The notes beneath the pieces were generated by a model. That model had not been told where the DNA came from. It did not search any database and saw only the letters and a program-made list of their open reading frames with translations. Positions 52,690 through 60,834 of a stretch of 64,000 nucleotides of DNA are shown here, piece by piece. The translations under genes and the position numbers were made by a program. The stretch's first letter is position 1. The number at the start of each line of letters is the position of its first letter. The stretch is from Rhizobium sp. (GTDB lineage: Bacteria; Pseudomonadota; Alphaproteobacteria; Rhizobiales; Rhizobiaceae), in contig JAPZUE010000055.1 in the NCBI GenBank assembly GCA_027533385.1, forward strand, positions 90,966-154,965, written 5' to 3'.

Positions 52690-54021
52690 TCAAGCCGCAG
52701 CTGACAGCCTGGGCAGAAGCTCGCCAACCGGCACAGGCCGGCCGAAGAGATAGCCCTGGAAATGGCTGCAGCCGGCCTTTTCCAACGCCACACGCTGCGC
52801 CTCGGTCTCCACCCCCTCGGCAATCACGCAAAGCCCCAGACTGTCGCTCAGCCGGACGATGGTCTCGACGATCGCCATGTTACGGCGATCGGCAAGCAGG
52901 TCGCGCACGAAGGACTGGTCGATCTTGATCTGCGCGAAAGGCAGGTTTTTCAGCGAGCTCAGCGAGGAATAGCCCGTGCCGAAATCGTCAAGCGACCAGG
53001 CGATGCCAAAGGCCTTCAGCGCCTGCATCTTGGCCTGGACGACTTCCATATCCTCGGCCAGCACGCTTTCGGTCAGTTCCAGCTTCAGCGCTTCCGGCCG
53101 CGCGCCGGACAGGCTGACGATCGAACGCACCTGATCGACGAAATCCGGCTGGCGGAACTGCGTCGCGCTGACATTGACGGCCATCGTCAGCTCCCGCGTC
53201 TCCGGCGACCCCGCCCAGGCCTGCAGCTGGGCGGCCGCCGTTCGCAAGACCCATTCGCCGATCGGAATGATCAGCCCCGTCTCTTCCGCCAGCGGGATGA
53301 AGGCGTTGGGCGGCACCATGCCGCGCGTCGGATGCTGCCAGCGCAACAGCGCCTCGACGCCGATGATGCGCCCGCACCGGTCCACCTGCGGCTGGTAATG
53401 CAGCTGGAATTCGCTGCGCGCAATCGCCCGGCGGATATCGCCTTCCAGCGCCCGGCGGGCATCCACATCCGCCTGCATGATGACGACAACCGCGCAGGCC
53501 GCGACCGTCCCGGTAATCTGATGGGCGAAGACCTCGATCATGCCCGAGCCGCCCGACACGCCCTGGAGGGCGACATGCGGAACCATATCGAGCGAGAAGC
53601 CGAGAAAGCCGGCGAGCCCGATCGAGGGCAGAACCGCCTTCAGATAGAAGCCTTCCCGCCGGAAAACGAGATAGGTCGCCGCCAGCACCGGCAGAAAATA
53701 GAAATGCATCGAACACGGTATGCCCGGCGCCGGCGCCTCGATGAGCGCCGCAAGGAAAACAAGCAGAAACAGGCCATGCGACATGACCAGCGCAGCCGCG
53801 CGGATCCGGTTGGCAAGCGCCAGCGAAAGCATGGCAGTCCCAACGGCCAAGGCGATCAGCGAGGTGGCAAGCGCATGCCGGGGCAGGAATAGCAGCGCAG
53901 CGCCCACCCAGACGGCGCTGACCAGCACGACAATCAACCCGCCATAGAGAACGAGATTCGTCACCCGCCGGCTGTGCCGGCCGTCCGCCGTCCTGTGGTG
54001 GGAGAGGTGCGGCCGTGTCAT
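52690..54021 (-). CDS. membrane-bound EAL-domain c-di-GMP phosphodiesterase
   Basis: A 443-residue protein. Four or five N-terminal helices (about residues 25-190) precede an EAL domain with IIGVEALLRWQHP, the metal-binding Glu/Asp in MAVNVSATQF, KLELTESVL, SLDDFGTGYSS, QIKIDQSF, IAEGVETEAQ and QGYLFGRP. All catalytic positions seem present, so it is likely active. It is similar to the EAL protein at 60835-62202 in both domains, which suggests paralogy. Confidence 0.93.
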   Translation of the reverse strand: MTRPHLSHHRTADGRHSRRVTNLVLYGGLIVVLVSAVWVGAALLFLPRHALATSLIALAVGTAMLSLALANRIRAAALVMSHGLFLLVFLAALIEAPAPGIPCSMHFYFLPVLAATYLVFRREGFYLKAVLPSIGLAGFLGFSLDMVPHVALQGVSGGSGMIEVFAHQITGTVAACAVVVIMQADVDARRALEGDIRRAIARSEFQLHYQPQVDRCGRIIGVEALLRWQHPTRGMVPPNAFIPLAEETGLIIPIGEWVLRTAAAQLQAWAGSPETRELTMAVNVSATQFRQPDFVDQVRSIVSLSGARPEALKLELTESVLAEDMEVVQAKMQALKAFGIAWSLDDFGTGYSSLSSLKNLPFAQIKIDQSFVRDLLADRRNMAIVETIVRLSDSLGLCVIAEGVETEAQRVALEKAGCSHFQGYLFGRPVPVGELLPRLSAAA

Positions 54022-54447
54022 CCGTTACCGCCGCACGGTCGAACGGCGCGAGATCGCCAGAGCATCAGGAAGATCGGAAGCAGACAAGAACAAGAAATCC
54101 CGGCCAGAAAATGCCAACGTGAATAGATGTCTAATACCAAGAGTGCAAAGCTTCACCCCCAAGTCCTTTCAAAATCATTGCCGGACCCGGAAACAAACGC
54201 AAGACGCCCGTCAAGGTTAACGGCCGATATCGAGGTAAAATCTTGACTTCTGCCGGAAGGATCCACTATCAGATGCCAGCCGAAAAACGTAAGGCCGGTT
54301 CGGTTATCCCGGCCCCCGCTCTCTCTGCGGGACTTAGTCGCCCTCTTGGGCGAACCCACGGCATCAACCGGAAACGGGTGGTGCTGTGCTCGACGACCAG
54401 GTCTTCGCACCAGCTCCACCGCCTTTTGAGAAACGTGGAGACTTGAC
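54022..54447. other. 426-bp spacer between EAL gene and DUF2798 gene
   Basis: Divergent spacer with no trusted ORF (the overlapping minus-strand frame is a shadow of clpP and this spacer). One ATACCAAG octamer at about 54134 recalls the end of the MITE-like element, but no further match follows. No other structure was recognised. Confidence 0.4.
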
Positions 54448-54669
54448 GTGACGAACAAGAAAACCCTCATCCTCGCCCAGGCACTGATCGCCCTGATGAT
54501 GGCAGGCCTGATGACCGGCATCTTCGGCTTCCTGCATCTCGGCCCCTCGCCCGCCTTCTTCGCCGAATGGGGCAAGAGCTTCCTGATGGCTTTCCCCCTG
54601 GCCTTTCTCCTCTCGCTGGGCGTCGGCCCGCTCGCCTTCCGCCTGGCCCGCCTGATGACACGGCAATAG
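54448..54669 (+). CDS. DUF2798 small membrane protein (GTG start)
   Basis: A 73-residue protein with two membrane helices: LILAQALIALMMAGLMTGIFGFLHLG and FLMAFPLAFLLSLGVGPLAFRLARLM. This is the DUF2798 arrangement. The GTG start has GTGGAG 8 bp before it. A terminator follows at 54679. The function of the family is unknown. Confidence 0.82.
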   Translation: MTNKKTLILAQALIALMMAGLMTGIFGFLHLGPSPAFFAEWGKSFLMAFPLAFLLSLGVGPLAFRLARLMTRQ

Positions 54670-54678
54670 CCCATGGAA

Positions 54679-54704
54679 AACCCGCCGGATCGCTCCGGCG
54701 GGTT
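54679..54704. terminator. bidirectional terminator (DUF2798 gene and clpP)
   Basis: AACCCGCCGGA and TCCGGCGGGTT form a perfect 11-bp stem with a 4-nt loop between two convergent genes. On the minus strand it is followed by TTTTCC, so it is a good intrinsic terminator for the clpP paralogue. Confidence 0.82.
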
Positions 54705-54730
54705 CCTCAAAATACAAGCCTTCGTGCCAA

Positions 54731-55318
54731 TCAGCCGATATCGGCGTGGCTCTCGATGATCCGGCCGACCAGACCATAGGTGACGGCATCTTCTGCCGAC
54801 AGCCAGTAGTCGCGGTCGATGTCCTTGGCGATCTTCTCTTGGCTCTGGCCGGTGGCCTTGGCGTAGATCTTGATCAGGCGCTCGTTCATCTTGATGATCT
54901 CGCGGGCCTGGATCTCGATATCGGAGGCCATGCCGCGGGTGCCGCCAGACGGCTGGTGCATCAGGAAACGGGTGTTCGGCAGGGCCAGACGGCGTTCCTT
55001 CGGAACCGCGACGAAAATCAGCGAGCCGGCAGAGGCCGCCCAGCCGGTCGCGATGATCCAAACCTTCGGCTTGATGAAGCGGATCATGTCGTGGATCGCG
55101 TCACCGGCCTCGACATGGCCGCCGGGCGAGCAGACGAACACGCGGATGTCTTCATCCGACGCGGCCGCAAGCGCGACGAGCTGCGTGCAGACCTTCTGCG
55201 CCAGTTCCATGGTGATGCCGCCATAGATGAAGATCGAACGCGACTTGAAGAGGTTCGCTTCCGTTTCCTTGCCGATCGGCAGTTCCTTGCTCTTGTCGTC
55301 TTCGTCTTCGTTCATCAC
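54731..55318 (-). CDS. ClpP-family protease paralogue
   Basis: A 195-residue serine protease of the ClpP fold. The catalytic Ser lies in TGWAASAGSLIFVAV, His in RFLMHQPSGGTRG, and Asp in IDRDYWLSAEDAVTYGLVGRI. The N-terminus (MMNEDEDDKSKELPIGKE) is acidic and short of a propeptide. The Ser region differs from canonical GQAASMGA, and the protein is the type of additional ClpP common in alphaproteobacteria, not the main ClpP next to clpX. No clp ATPase is adjacent. Confidence 0.85.
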   Translation of the reverse strand: MMNEDEDDKSKELPIGKETEANLFKSRSIFIYGGITMELAQKVCTQLVALAAASDEDIRVFVCSPGGHVEAGDAIHDMIRFIKPKVWIIATGWAASAGSLIFVAVPKERRLALPNTRFLMHQPSGGTRGMASDIEIQAREIIKMNERLIKIYAKATGQSQEKIAKDIDRDYWLSAEDAVTYGLVGRIIESHADIG

Positions 55319-55512
55319 AGGGGATAGTCCTCGTTGGTTTGGCTCATCCGCACATAGTGCGTCTCATGGCTTAAGACAATGCGCGAAAAAGACAAGCATG
55401 GAAGGAGTGAACAGGAGGTTGCCGCCAGAACAGATAGGACTTTCGGAATATGCGAATAATCTACGACCCCTTAACATTTGGGGGCTATTATTCGCAGCAA
55501 CGGAGACTGCGC

Positions 55513-56856
55513 ATGCCTGCCAAGATACGCCTTGCCGAGCTGATCGGCGCCCTCAGCCATGCTCTTGACCTCACAGGGGGTCAGGATCCGGGCCACTGTA
55601 TCCGCACGGCCCATATCGGCAGTGCGGTCGGCCGCAAGCTCGGGCTCTCGGAAGAAGAGCTGCATGATCTCTACTACACGCTGATGCTGAAGGATCTCGG
55701 CTGCTCGGCCAATGCCATGCGCATGTGCGAACTCTTTGACACCGACGACACCAGGTTCAAGCGGGATTACAAGCGTGTCGACGGGTCGCTGCCGAGCCTG
55801 CTGATCCAGGTCTTCCGCCACGCCGGAAGCCGACGCAGCCTTGTCGGTCGCTTCGCGGCCATTGTCGCGGCTCTCAGGCGTGGCCGTCATGCCACCGAAC
55901 TTGTCGCCATTCGCTGTCAGCGCGGTGCCGAGATCGCCCGTCAGATGCGGTTTTCCGCAGCCGTCGCGGAGGGTATCCGCGATCTCGACGAGCATTATGA
56001 TGGCTCCGGCCGTCCGGCGGGCTTGAAGGCGGAGGCGATCAACCTGTCCGCCCGCATTGCCCTTGCCGCCCAGGTGCTGGATGTCTTCAACACCCGGTCA
56101 GGCCCCGAGGCCGCGCGGGCAGAAATCCGCAAGCGCCGCGGGCAGTGGCTAGACCCGATGGTCGCCGATGCCCTTCTGGAGGTTACGGCGGACGCAGATT
56201 TCTGGGTAGGACTGGCCGCACCAGATCTCGAGGCGAATGTGCTGGCCGCCGAGCCGGGTCAGAAGATCATCCTGGCGGATGAAGACTATCTGGACGATAT
56301 CGTCGAAGGTTTCGCCCGCGTCATCGACGCCAAGAGCCCCTATACCGCAGGCCACAGCGAACGTGTGGCGGAGTTTACCGTGGAGATCGGCCGAGAGCTC
56401 GGATTGACAGAGGGCGAGCTGCGAACGCTGCGGCGGGCTGCCCTCTTGCATGACATCGGCAAGCTCGGCGTCTCCGGCCGCATTCTCAACAAGCCGGGCA
56501 AGCTCGATCCGCAGGAATGGCAGGAGATGCGGGATCATGCCGCCCATTCGGAGCGAATCCTCTCGCGCATTCCAGCCTTTGCCGAACTGGCCACGATCGG
56601 CGGCGCCCATCACGAACGGCTGGATGGCAAAGGCTATCCCCGGGGGCTGAAAGGCGACGAGATCACCTTCGCCACCCGCATTGTGGCGACCGCAGACGTC
56701 TTCGACGCCCTGACGGCCTCTCGCCCCTATCGCGACCCGATCCCCACGGACAAGGCGCTTGCGATGATCCGGGCAAGCCAGGGAGAGCACCACGATCCCG
56801 TCTGCATCGACGCCCTGGAGCGGGTGCTTGGCACGCAGGCCCGACAGGCGGCATGA
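55513..56856 (+). CDS. HD-GYP-domain c-di-GMP phosphodiesterase (tandem copy 1)
   Basis: A 447-residue protein whose start follows CGGAGACTGCGC. The C-terminal half is a complete HD-GYP domain: HDIGK at residues 313-317 and HHERLDGKGYP at 366-376, with TAGHSERVAEF before it. The N-terminal half (about 5-200) repeats the same scheme in degenerate form: LSHALDLT...H, LMLKDLG in place of HDIG, then DEHYDGSGRPAGLKAEAINLSARIALAAQVLDVF. It is probably a duplicated HD-GYP in which the first half lost its metal ligands. It is followed 91 bp later by a close paralogue. Confidence 0.93.
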   Translation: MPAKIRLAELIGALSHALDLTGGQDPGHCIRTAHIGSAVGRKLGLSEEELHDLYYTLMLKDLGCSANAMRMCELFDTDDTRFKRDYKRVDGSLPSLLIQVFRHAGSRRSLVGRFAAIVAALRRGRHATELVAIRCQRGAEIARQMRFSAAVAEGIRDLDEHYDGSGRPAGLKAEAINLSARIALAAQVLDVFNTRSGPEAARAEIRKRRGQWLDPMVADALLEVTADADFWVGLAAPDLEANVLAAEPGQKIILADEDYLDDIVEGFARVIDAKSPYTAGHSERVAEFTVEIGRELGLTEGELRTLRRAALLHDIGKLGVSGRILNKPGKLDPQEWQEMRDHAAHSERILSRIPAFAELATIGGAHHERLDGKGYPRGLKGDEITFATRIVATADVFDALTASRPYRDPIPTDKALAMIRASQGEHHDPVCIDALERVLGTQARQAA

Positions 56857-56947
56857 GCGCAGCCGATCCGCCGCGTTCAGCGCAATTCCGGTAGAACACC
56901 TGTTCTTAACGGCCGTGGTCTAGGCTTCTTGCTCGAGAGGAGCCGCC

Positions 56948-58291
56948 ATGACGGAGACCATCAGGCTTGCAGAACTGATCGAGGCGCTCAGCCATGCGCT
57001 CGACATGACCGAGGGACAGCCCCCCGGTCATTGCGTCCGTTGCTGCTTTATCGGCACCCGCCTTGGTCAGTCCCTCGGGCTGAAGGAAGAGCAATTGCGG
57101 GACCTCTACTACACGCTGCTCCTGAAGGACCTTGGCTGCTCGTCAAATGCCGCCCGCATCTGCGAACTGTATCTCGCCGACGACCTGAAGTTCAAACGCG
57201 ACTTCAAGCTGATCGATGGCTCTTTCCCTCAGATTCTGAAGTTCGTTCTTTCCCATACCGGCATGGAAGCGGGCCTGGCCGAGCGGTTCCGTGGCATCCT
57301 CAACATCTTCAAGAATGGCGGCGAGATATCGACCAGTCTGATCCAGACCCGCTGCCAGCGCGGCGCGGAGATCGCCCGCCAGATGCGCTTTTCCGAAGAG
57401 GTGGCGCGCGGCATTCTCGATCTCGACGAGCATGTCGATGGCGGCGGCAAGCCGCAAGGATTGAAGGGCAAGGACATCCATCTCTTCGCCCGCATCGCCC
57501 TCATGGCACAGGTAATCGACGTCTTTTTCGTTCACGAGGGCAGCGAAGCCGCCCTTGCCGAAATCCGCAAGCGCGCCGGCGGCTGGTTCGACCCCGAACT
57601 GGTTGCCGCCTTCGAAACGCTCGCCACACCGATCTTCTTTGCCGAACTCGGTTCGGACACTCTCGAAGCCTATGTGCTCGCCATGGAGCCGGGCCGCCAG
57701 GCCGTGATGGCGGACGAGGACTATCTTGATGACATCGCCGCCGGCTTCGCCCGCGTTATCGACGCCAAGAGCCCCTATACGTCGGGCCACAGCGAGCGCG
57801 TGGCACTCTTCACCGATCTGATCGCCGAGGAGCTTGGCATGGCCCGGCCCGAACGCCGACGACTGAAACGCGCAGCCCTGCTGCATGACATCGGCAAGCT
57901 TGGTGTCTCCAACAACGTGCTCGACAAACCCGGCCGTCTGGAAGGTTTGGAATGGGAGCAGATGAAGCGGCATGCGGAATTCTCGGAGACGATCCTGTCG
58001 CGCATCGCAGCCTTCGCCGATCTCGCGCTGATCGGCGGTGCCCATCACGAAAAGCTCGATGGCTCGGGCTATCCGCGCGGCCTGAAAGGGGATCAGATTT
58101 CCTTTGAGACCCGCATCGTTGCCACTGCCGATGTCTTCGACGCCTTGACCGCCGACCGTCCATACCGGGCCGCGATGCCGGTCGACAAAGCGCTCGCCAT
58201 TCTCTGGGAAGGCGCCGGCCGTCACCACGACGAGGCCTGCATCGCCGCACTCGAACGGGCCCTCGCCAGGGCAGAGCTCAAGGCAGCCTGA
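56948..58291 (+). CDS. HD-GYP-domain c-di-GMP phosphodiesterase (tandem copy 2)
   Basis: The same length (447 aa) and plan as the preceding gene, with HDIGK at residues 313-317 and HHEKLDGSGYP in the intact C-terminal domain. The degenerate N-terminal half carries LLKDLG and LDEHVDGGGKPQGLKGKDI. Sequence identity to copy 1 is high at the protein level but the DNA has diverged, which suggests an old tandem duplication. AGGAG precedes the ATG. Confidence 0.93.
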   Translation: MTETIRLAELIEALSHALDMTEGQPPGHCVRCCFIGTRLGQSLGLKEEQLRDLYYTLLLKDLGCSSNAARICELYLADDLKFKRDFKLIDGSFPQILKFVLSHTGMEAGLAERFRGILNIFKNGGEISTSLIQTRCQRGAEIARQMRFSEEVARGILDLDEHVDGGGKPQGLKGKDIHLFARIALMAQVIDVFFVHEGSEAALAEIRKRAGGWFDPELVAAFETLATPIFFAELGSDTLEAYVLAMEPGRQAVMADEDYLDDIAAGFARVIDAKSPYTSGHSERVALFTDLIAEELGMARPERRRLKRAALLHDIGKLGVSNNVLDKPGRLEGLEWEQMKRHAEFSETILSRIAAFADLALIGGAHHEKLDGSGYPRGLKGDQISFETRIVATADVFDALTADRPYRAAMPVDKALAILWEGAGRHHDEACIAALERALARAELKAA

Positions 58292-58331
58292 CAGGCATTT
58301 CGCGATTTAGCTGTTTAGCTACCCAACGGCT

Positions 58332-58799
58332 TTACGGGATCGACGGTCCGGTGTGGGCCCGATAGGTGAACACGTCCACACCTCTTTCAGGAACAACCTC
58401 CTGCGACGTCGTTGCGACCGTCGAGGACCGCTGCCATTCGGCGACGATTTCAAAACCGCCATTGCGGGATGGCTGCATATGGCCGCGCCATTGCGTTTCA
58501 CTCATGCAGTCGGCCACCCCGTTTCGCCATCTGACCTGGAACGAGATCGCCTCGCCCTGCATCCGGCCACGCAAGGTGTAGGGAATGCCACGGCATCCCT
58601 TTCCAGGCGCATTGTTGAGGAAGTAACCCTGAACAAGGCCATCCGGGCCGACATCGAGCATCATCACCGACCCCTGTCGGCTTACCCAGCTGGATGCGCC
58701 GGGAACAGGATGCGCGCTCGCATCGCCCCTGTCGGCAGGCTGCGCTGAAAGCAATGTCGGAAGAAGACTGAACGCCAACAGGAATGCTGTCACTCTCAT
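58332..58799 (-). CDS. secreted rhizavidin-like avidin-family protein
   Basis: 155 residues with a signal peptide (about 1-19). The remainder aligns along its length with rhizavidin/streptavidin: SSWVSRQGSVMMLDVGPDG, VQGYFLNNAPGKGC, YTLRGRM, FQVRWRN, ADCMSETQWRGHM, EIVAEWQ, GVDVFTY. Biotin-contact positions kept relative to streptavidin are Ser27 (S44), Trp79 (W91), Ser88 (S100), Thr90 (T102), Trp92 (W104), Trp108 (W122) and Asp128 (D142). Changed are Asn23 (S40) and Tyr43 (F60). Cys69 and Cys98 match the rhizavidin disulfide. A GAGGGG site precedes the ATG. Biotin binding is likely but its strength unknown. Confidence 0.85.
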   Translation of the reverse strand: MRVTAFLLAFSLLPTLLSAQPADRGDASAHPVPGASSWVSRQGSVMMLDVGPDGLVQGYFLNNAPGKGCRGIPYTLRGRMQGEAISFQVRWRNGVADCMSETQWRGHMQPSRNGGFEIVAEWQRSSTVATTSQEVVPERGVDVFTYRAHTGPSIP

Positions 58800-58896
58800 G
58801 CCAACCCCTCGGATTATTCATCGGCGCTACTTCAACATACGGTTGATTAAACTTTTCTAAACAAAGGCAAGTCGATGCAATCTTTTCGTGTGCGGC

Positions 58897-59337
58897 TCAG
58901 CGCGCAATCCGTGTCGACAGGATGATCGATGAAAGCGTCCGCTCGACACCCGACAATTCCCCGATCCGATCGATCAGCCGGTCGAGTTCGGAGATCGACG
59001 GTGCCGCAACGATGGCAATCAGGTCATAGGGTCCGTTGACCGAATAGAGTGCCGAAACCTCTCTGATGGCATTGAGTTCGCCGCTCACGGCCGACAGCGC
59101 CTTGGGCGCGATGGTGATCATCACATGCGCCCGGATCAGCCCGCTCTGATAGGCATCCGACAGCCGCACCTGATATCCGGCGATCACCCCCTGACCCTCC
59201 AGTCGCTCGAGCCGAGCCTGAACCGTTGTGCGCGACAGGTCGAGACGCCGCGCCAGTTCCGCCACCGGCATGCGGGCATTCTCGGAGAGCAGGGACAGCA
59301 ACTCCCGATCCTTTTCAGTTATCTGCATTTCGCCCAA
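58897..59337 (-). CDS. Lrp/AsnC-family transcriptional regulator
   Basis: A 146-residue regulator. An N-terminal winged HTH spans about residues 5-60 (LLSLLSENARMPVAELARRLDLSRTTVQARLERLEGQGVI). The C-terminal RAM ligand domain carries YSVNGPYDLIAIVAAPS. It is divergent from a lysine-dehydrogenase-like gene with a 142-bp spacer, which suggests lysine-responsive control of that gene. Confidence 0.93.
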   Translation of the reverse strand: MGEMQITEKDRELLSLLSENARMPVAELARRLDLSRTTVQARLERLEGQGVIAGYQVRLSDAYQSGLIRAHVMITIAPKALSAVSGELNAIREVSALYSVNGPYDLIAIVAAPSISELDRLIDRIGELSGVERTLSSIILSTRIAR

Positions 59338-59479
59338 TCCATTCGCCTTTTCGCCTAATTGGATACTACATTTCGATCATATCGTCACTTGGAATCGACA
59401 TCGACCGCAGCCACACTGATTTCACCACTGAAATAGAGCCCGCCTTGAGCGGGCGCTCATGCATGCGAGGGGCAAAACC

Positions 59480-60583
59480 ATGAAAAACGTCACCATCATC
59501 GGCGCGGGCAAGATCGGCGGCGCGATTGCGCGCATGCTGGCCGAGACCGGCGATTACAAGGTTACCGTCGCCGACCGCAGCGCCGAGCAGCTCGCAAAGC
59601 TCGATGCCCATCCGGCGGTAACCACGGCGGAAGTCGACATTGCCGACGCAGCAGCCCTTGACGCTCTCCTGTCCGGCCAGTTCGCGGTGCTCTCCGCCGC
59701 CCCTTTCCACCTGACCGGCGCCATCGCCGAAAGTGCGGCCCGTACCGCAACCCACTATCTCGACCTGACGGAAGATGTCGCGACCACCCGCAAGGTGGAA
59801 GAGCTCGCCCGCGGCGCCCGATCCGCCTTCATTCCCCAGTGCGGTCTGGCACCGGGCTTCATTTCAATCGTCGCAAACGACCTCACAAAGCATTTCGATA
59901 CGCTGGACACGGTGCGCATGCGCGTCGGGGCGCTTCCGCAATACCCCTCCAATGCGCTGAACTACAATCTCACCTGGTCGACCGACGGGTTGATCAACGA
60001 ATATATCGAGCCCTGCGAGGCGATCGTCGAAGGCAAGCTGGCGGTCGTGCCGGCCATGGAAGAGCGCGAGGAATTCTCCCTCGATGGCGTCACCTACGAA
60101 GCCTTCAACACGTCCGGCGGCCTCGGCACGCTGGCGAAAACGCTGGAAGGCCGGGTGCGCACGATGAACTATCGCACGATCCGCTATCCCGGCCACCAGG
60201 CGATCATCAAGGCGCTTTTGAACGACTTCAACCTGAAGAACCGCCGCGACGTCTTGAAAGACCTCTTTGAAAACGCCCTGCCCGCCACCATGCAGGACGT
60301 CGTCGTCATCTTCGTCACCGTCTGCGGCTGGAAGGACGGCCGCTACCTGCAGGAAACCTATGCCAACAAGGTCTATGCCGGCGTCGTTGCGGGCAAGAAG
60401 ATGAGCGCGATCCAGATCACCACGGCCGCTGGCATCTGCACGGTGCTTGATCTGCTTGCCGATGGCACGCTGCCTCAGGCCGGTTTCGTGCGCCAGGAAG
60501 AAATCGACCTGCCGGCCGTTCTTGCCAATCGCTTCGGTCGGGTTTACGACCCTGAGGTGATGAAGGTCGCCAGGGCCGGCTGA
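59480..60583 (+). CDS. saccharopine dehydrogenase-family protein, probable L-lysine 6-dehydrogenase
   Basis: A 367-residue NAD(P)-dependent enzyme. The Rossmann N-terminus is NVTIIGAGKIGGAIARMLAE, and the catalytic part has PQCGLAPGFISIVANDL, NTSGGLGTLAKTL and YRTIRYPGHQAIIKALL. These segments resemble lysine 6-dehydrogenases of Agrobacterium and Geobacillus more than true saccharopine enzymes. A GAGGGG site precedes the ATG at 59480. The product aminoadipate semialdehyde would need an aldehyde dehydrogenase; the one at 62224 is a different type. Lrp is divergently placed upstream. Confidence 0.8.
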   Translation: MKNVTIIGAGKIGGAIARMLAETGDYKVTVADRSAEQLAKLDAHPAVTTAEVDIADAAALDALLSGQFAVLSAAPFHLTGAIAESAARTATHYLDLTEDVATTRKVEELARGARSAFIPQCGLAPGFISIVANDLTKHFDTLDTVRMRVGALPQYPSNALNYNLTWSTDGLINEYIEPCEAIVEGKLAVVPAMEEREEFSLDGVTYEAFNTSGGLGTLAKTLEGRVRTMNYRTIRYPGHQAIIKALLNDFNLKNRRDVLKDLFENALPATMQDVVVIFVTVCGWKDGRYLQETYANKVYAGVVAGKKMSAIQITTAAGICTVLDLLADGTLPQAGFVRQEEIDLPAVLANRFGRVYDPEVMKVARAG

Positions 60584-60620
60584 GAGTTCTCCGGGGGGAG
60601 GAAGGACCAGAAGGTCCGGA

Positions 60621-60650
60621 GGGGCGGTTCGCTTATGGCAGGACCGCCCC
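60621..60650. terminator. hairpin downstream of lysine-dehydrogenase-like gene
   Basis: GGGGCGGT and ACCGCCCC are an 8-bp inverted repeat with a 14-nt loop, 38 bp after the stop codon. There is no T-run, so terminator function is only suggested by position. Confidence 0.45.
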
Positions 60651-60834
60651 AACCCGCCCGCCCTGCCCCGCAACCGCGATCGTCGCCCGTCACGACGGGA
60701 AAATTGCATCTATCGAGATACACGGTTTCTTTAGCGGGCTAAGTTAGGCTATGCTGAAGTTCGATCCGCTGTCGGCATTCAGTTGCCATGTCAGCGAGAG
60801 CAATCCGGGGCCCCGAAGGGACGATGGGCGCAAC

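Noticed and set aside
54131..54142. ATACCAAG octamer, like the end of the 264-bp element
   Set aside because: Only eight bases agree and the following sequence is unrelated; most likely chance.
54153..55061. 302-aa minus-strand ORF
   Set aside because: Overlaps the clpP paralogue in another frame and crosses its terminator.
55513..58291. tandem HD-GYP genes as an assembly artefact
   Set aside because: The DNA sequences differ throughout, so this is a true old duplication.
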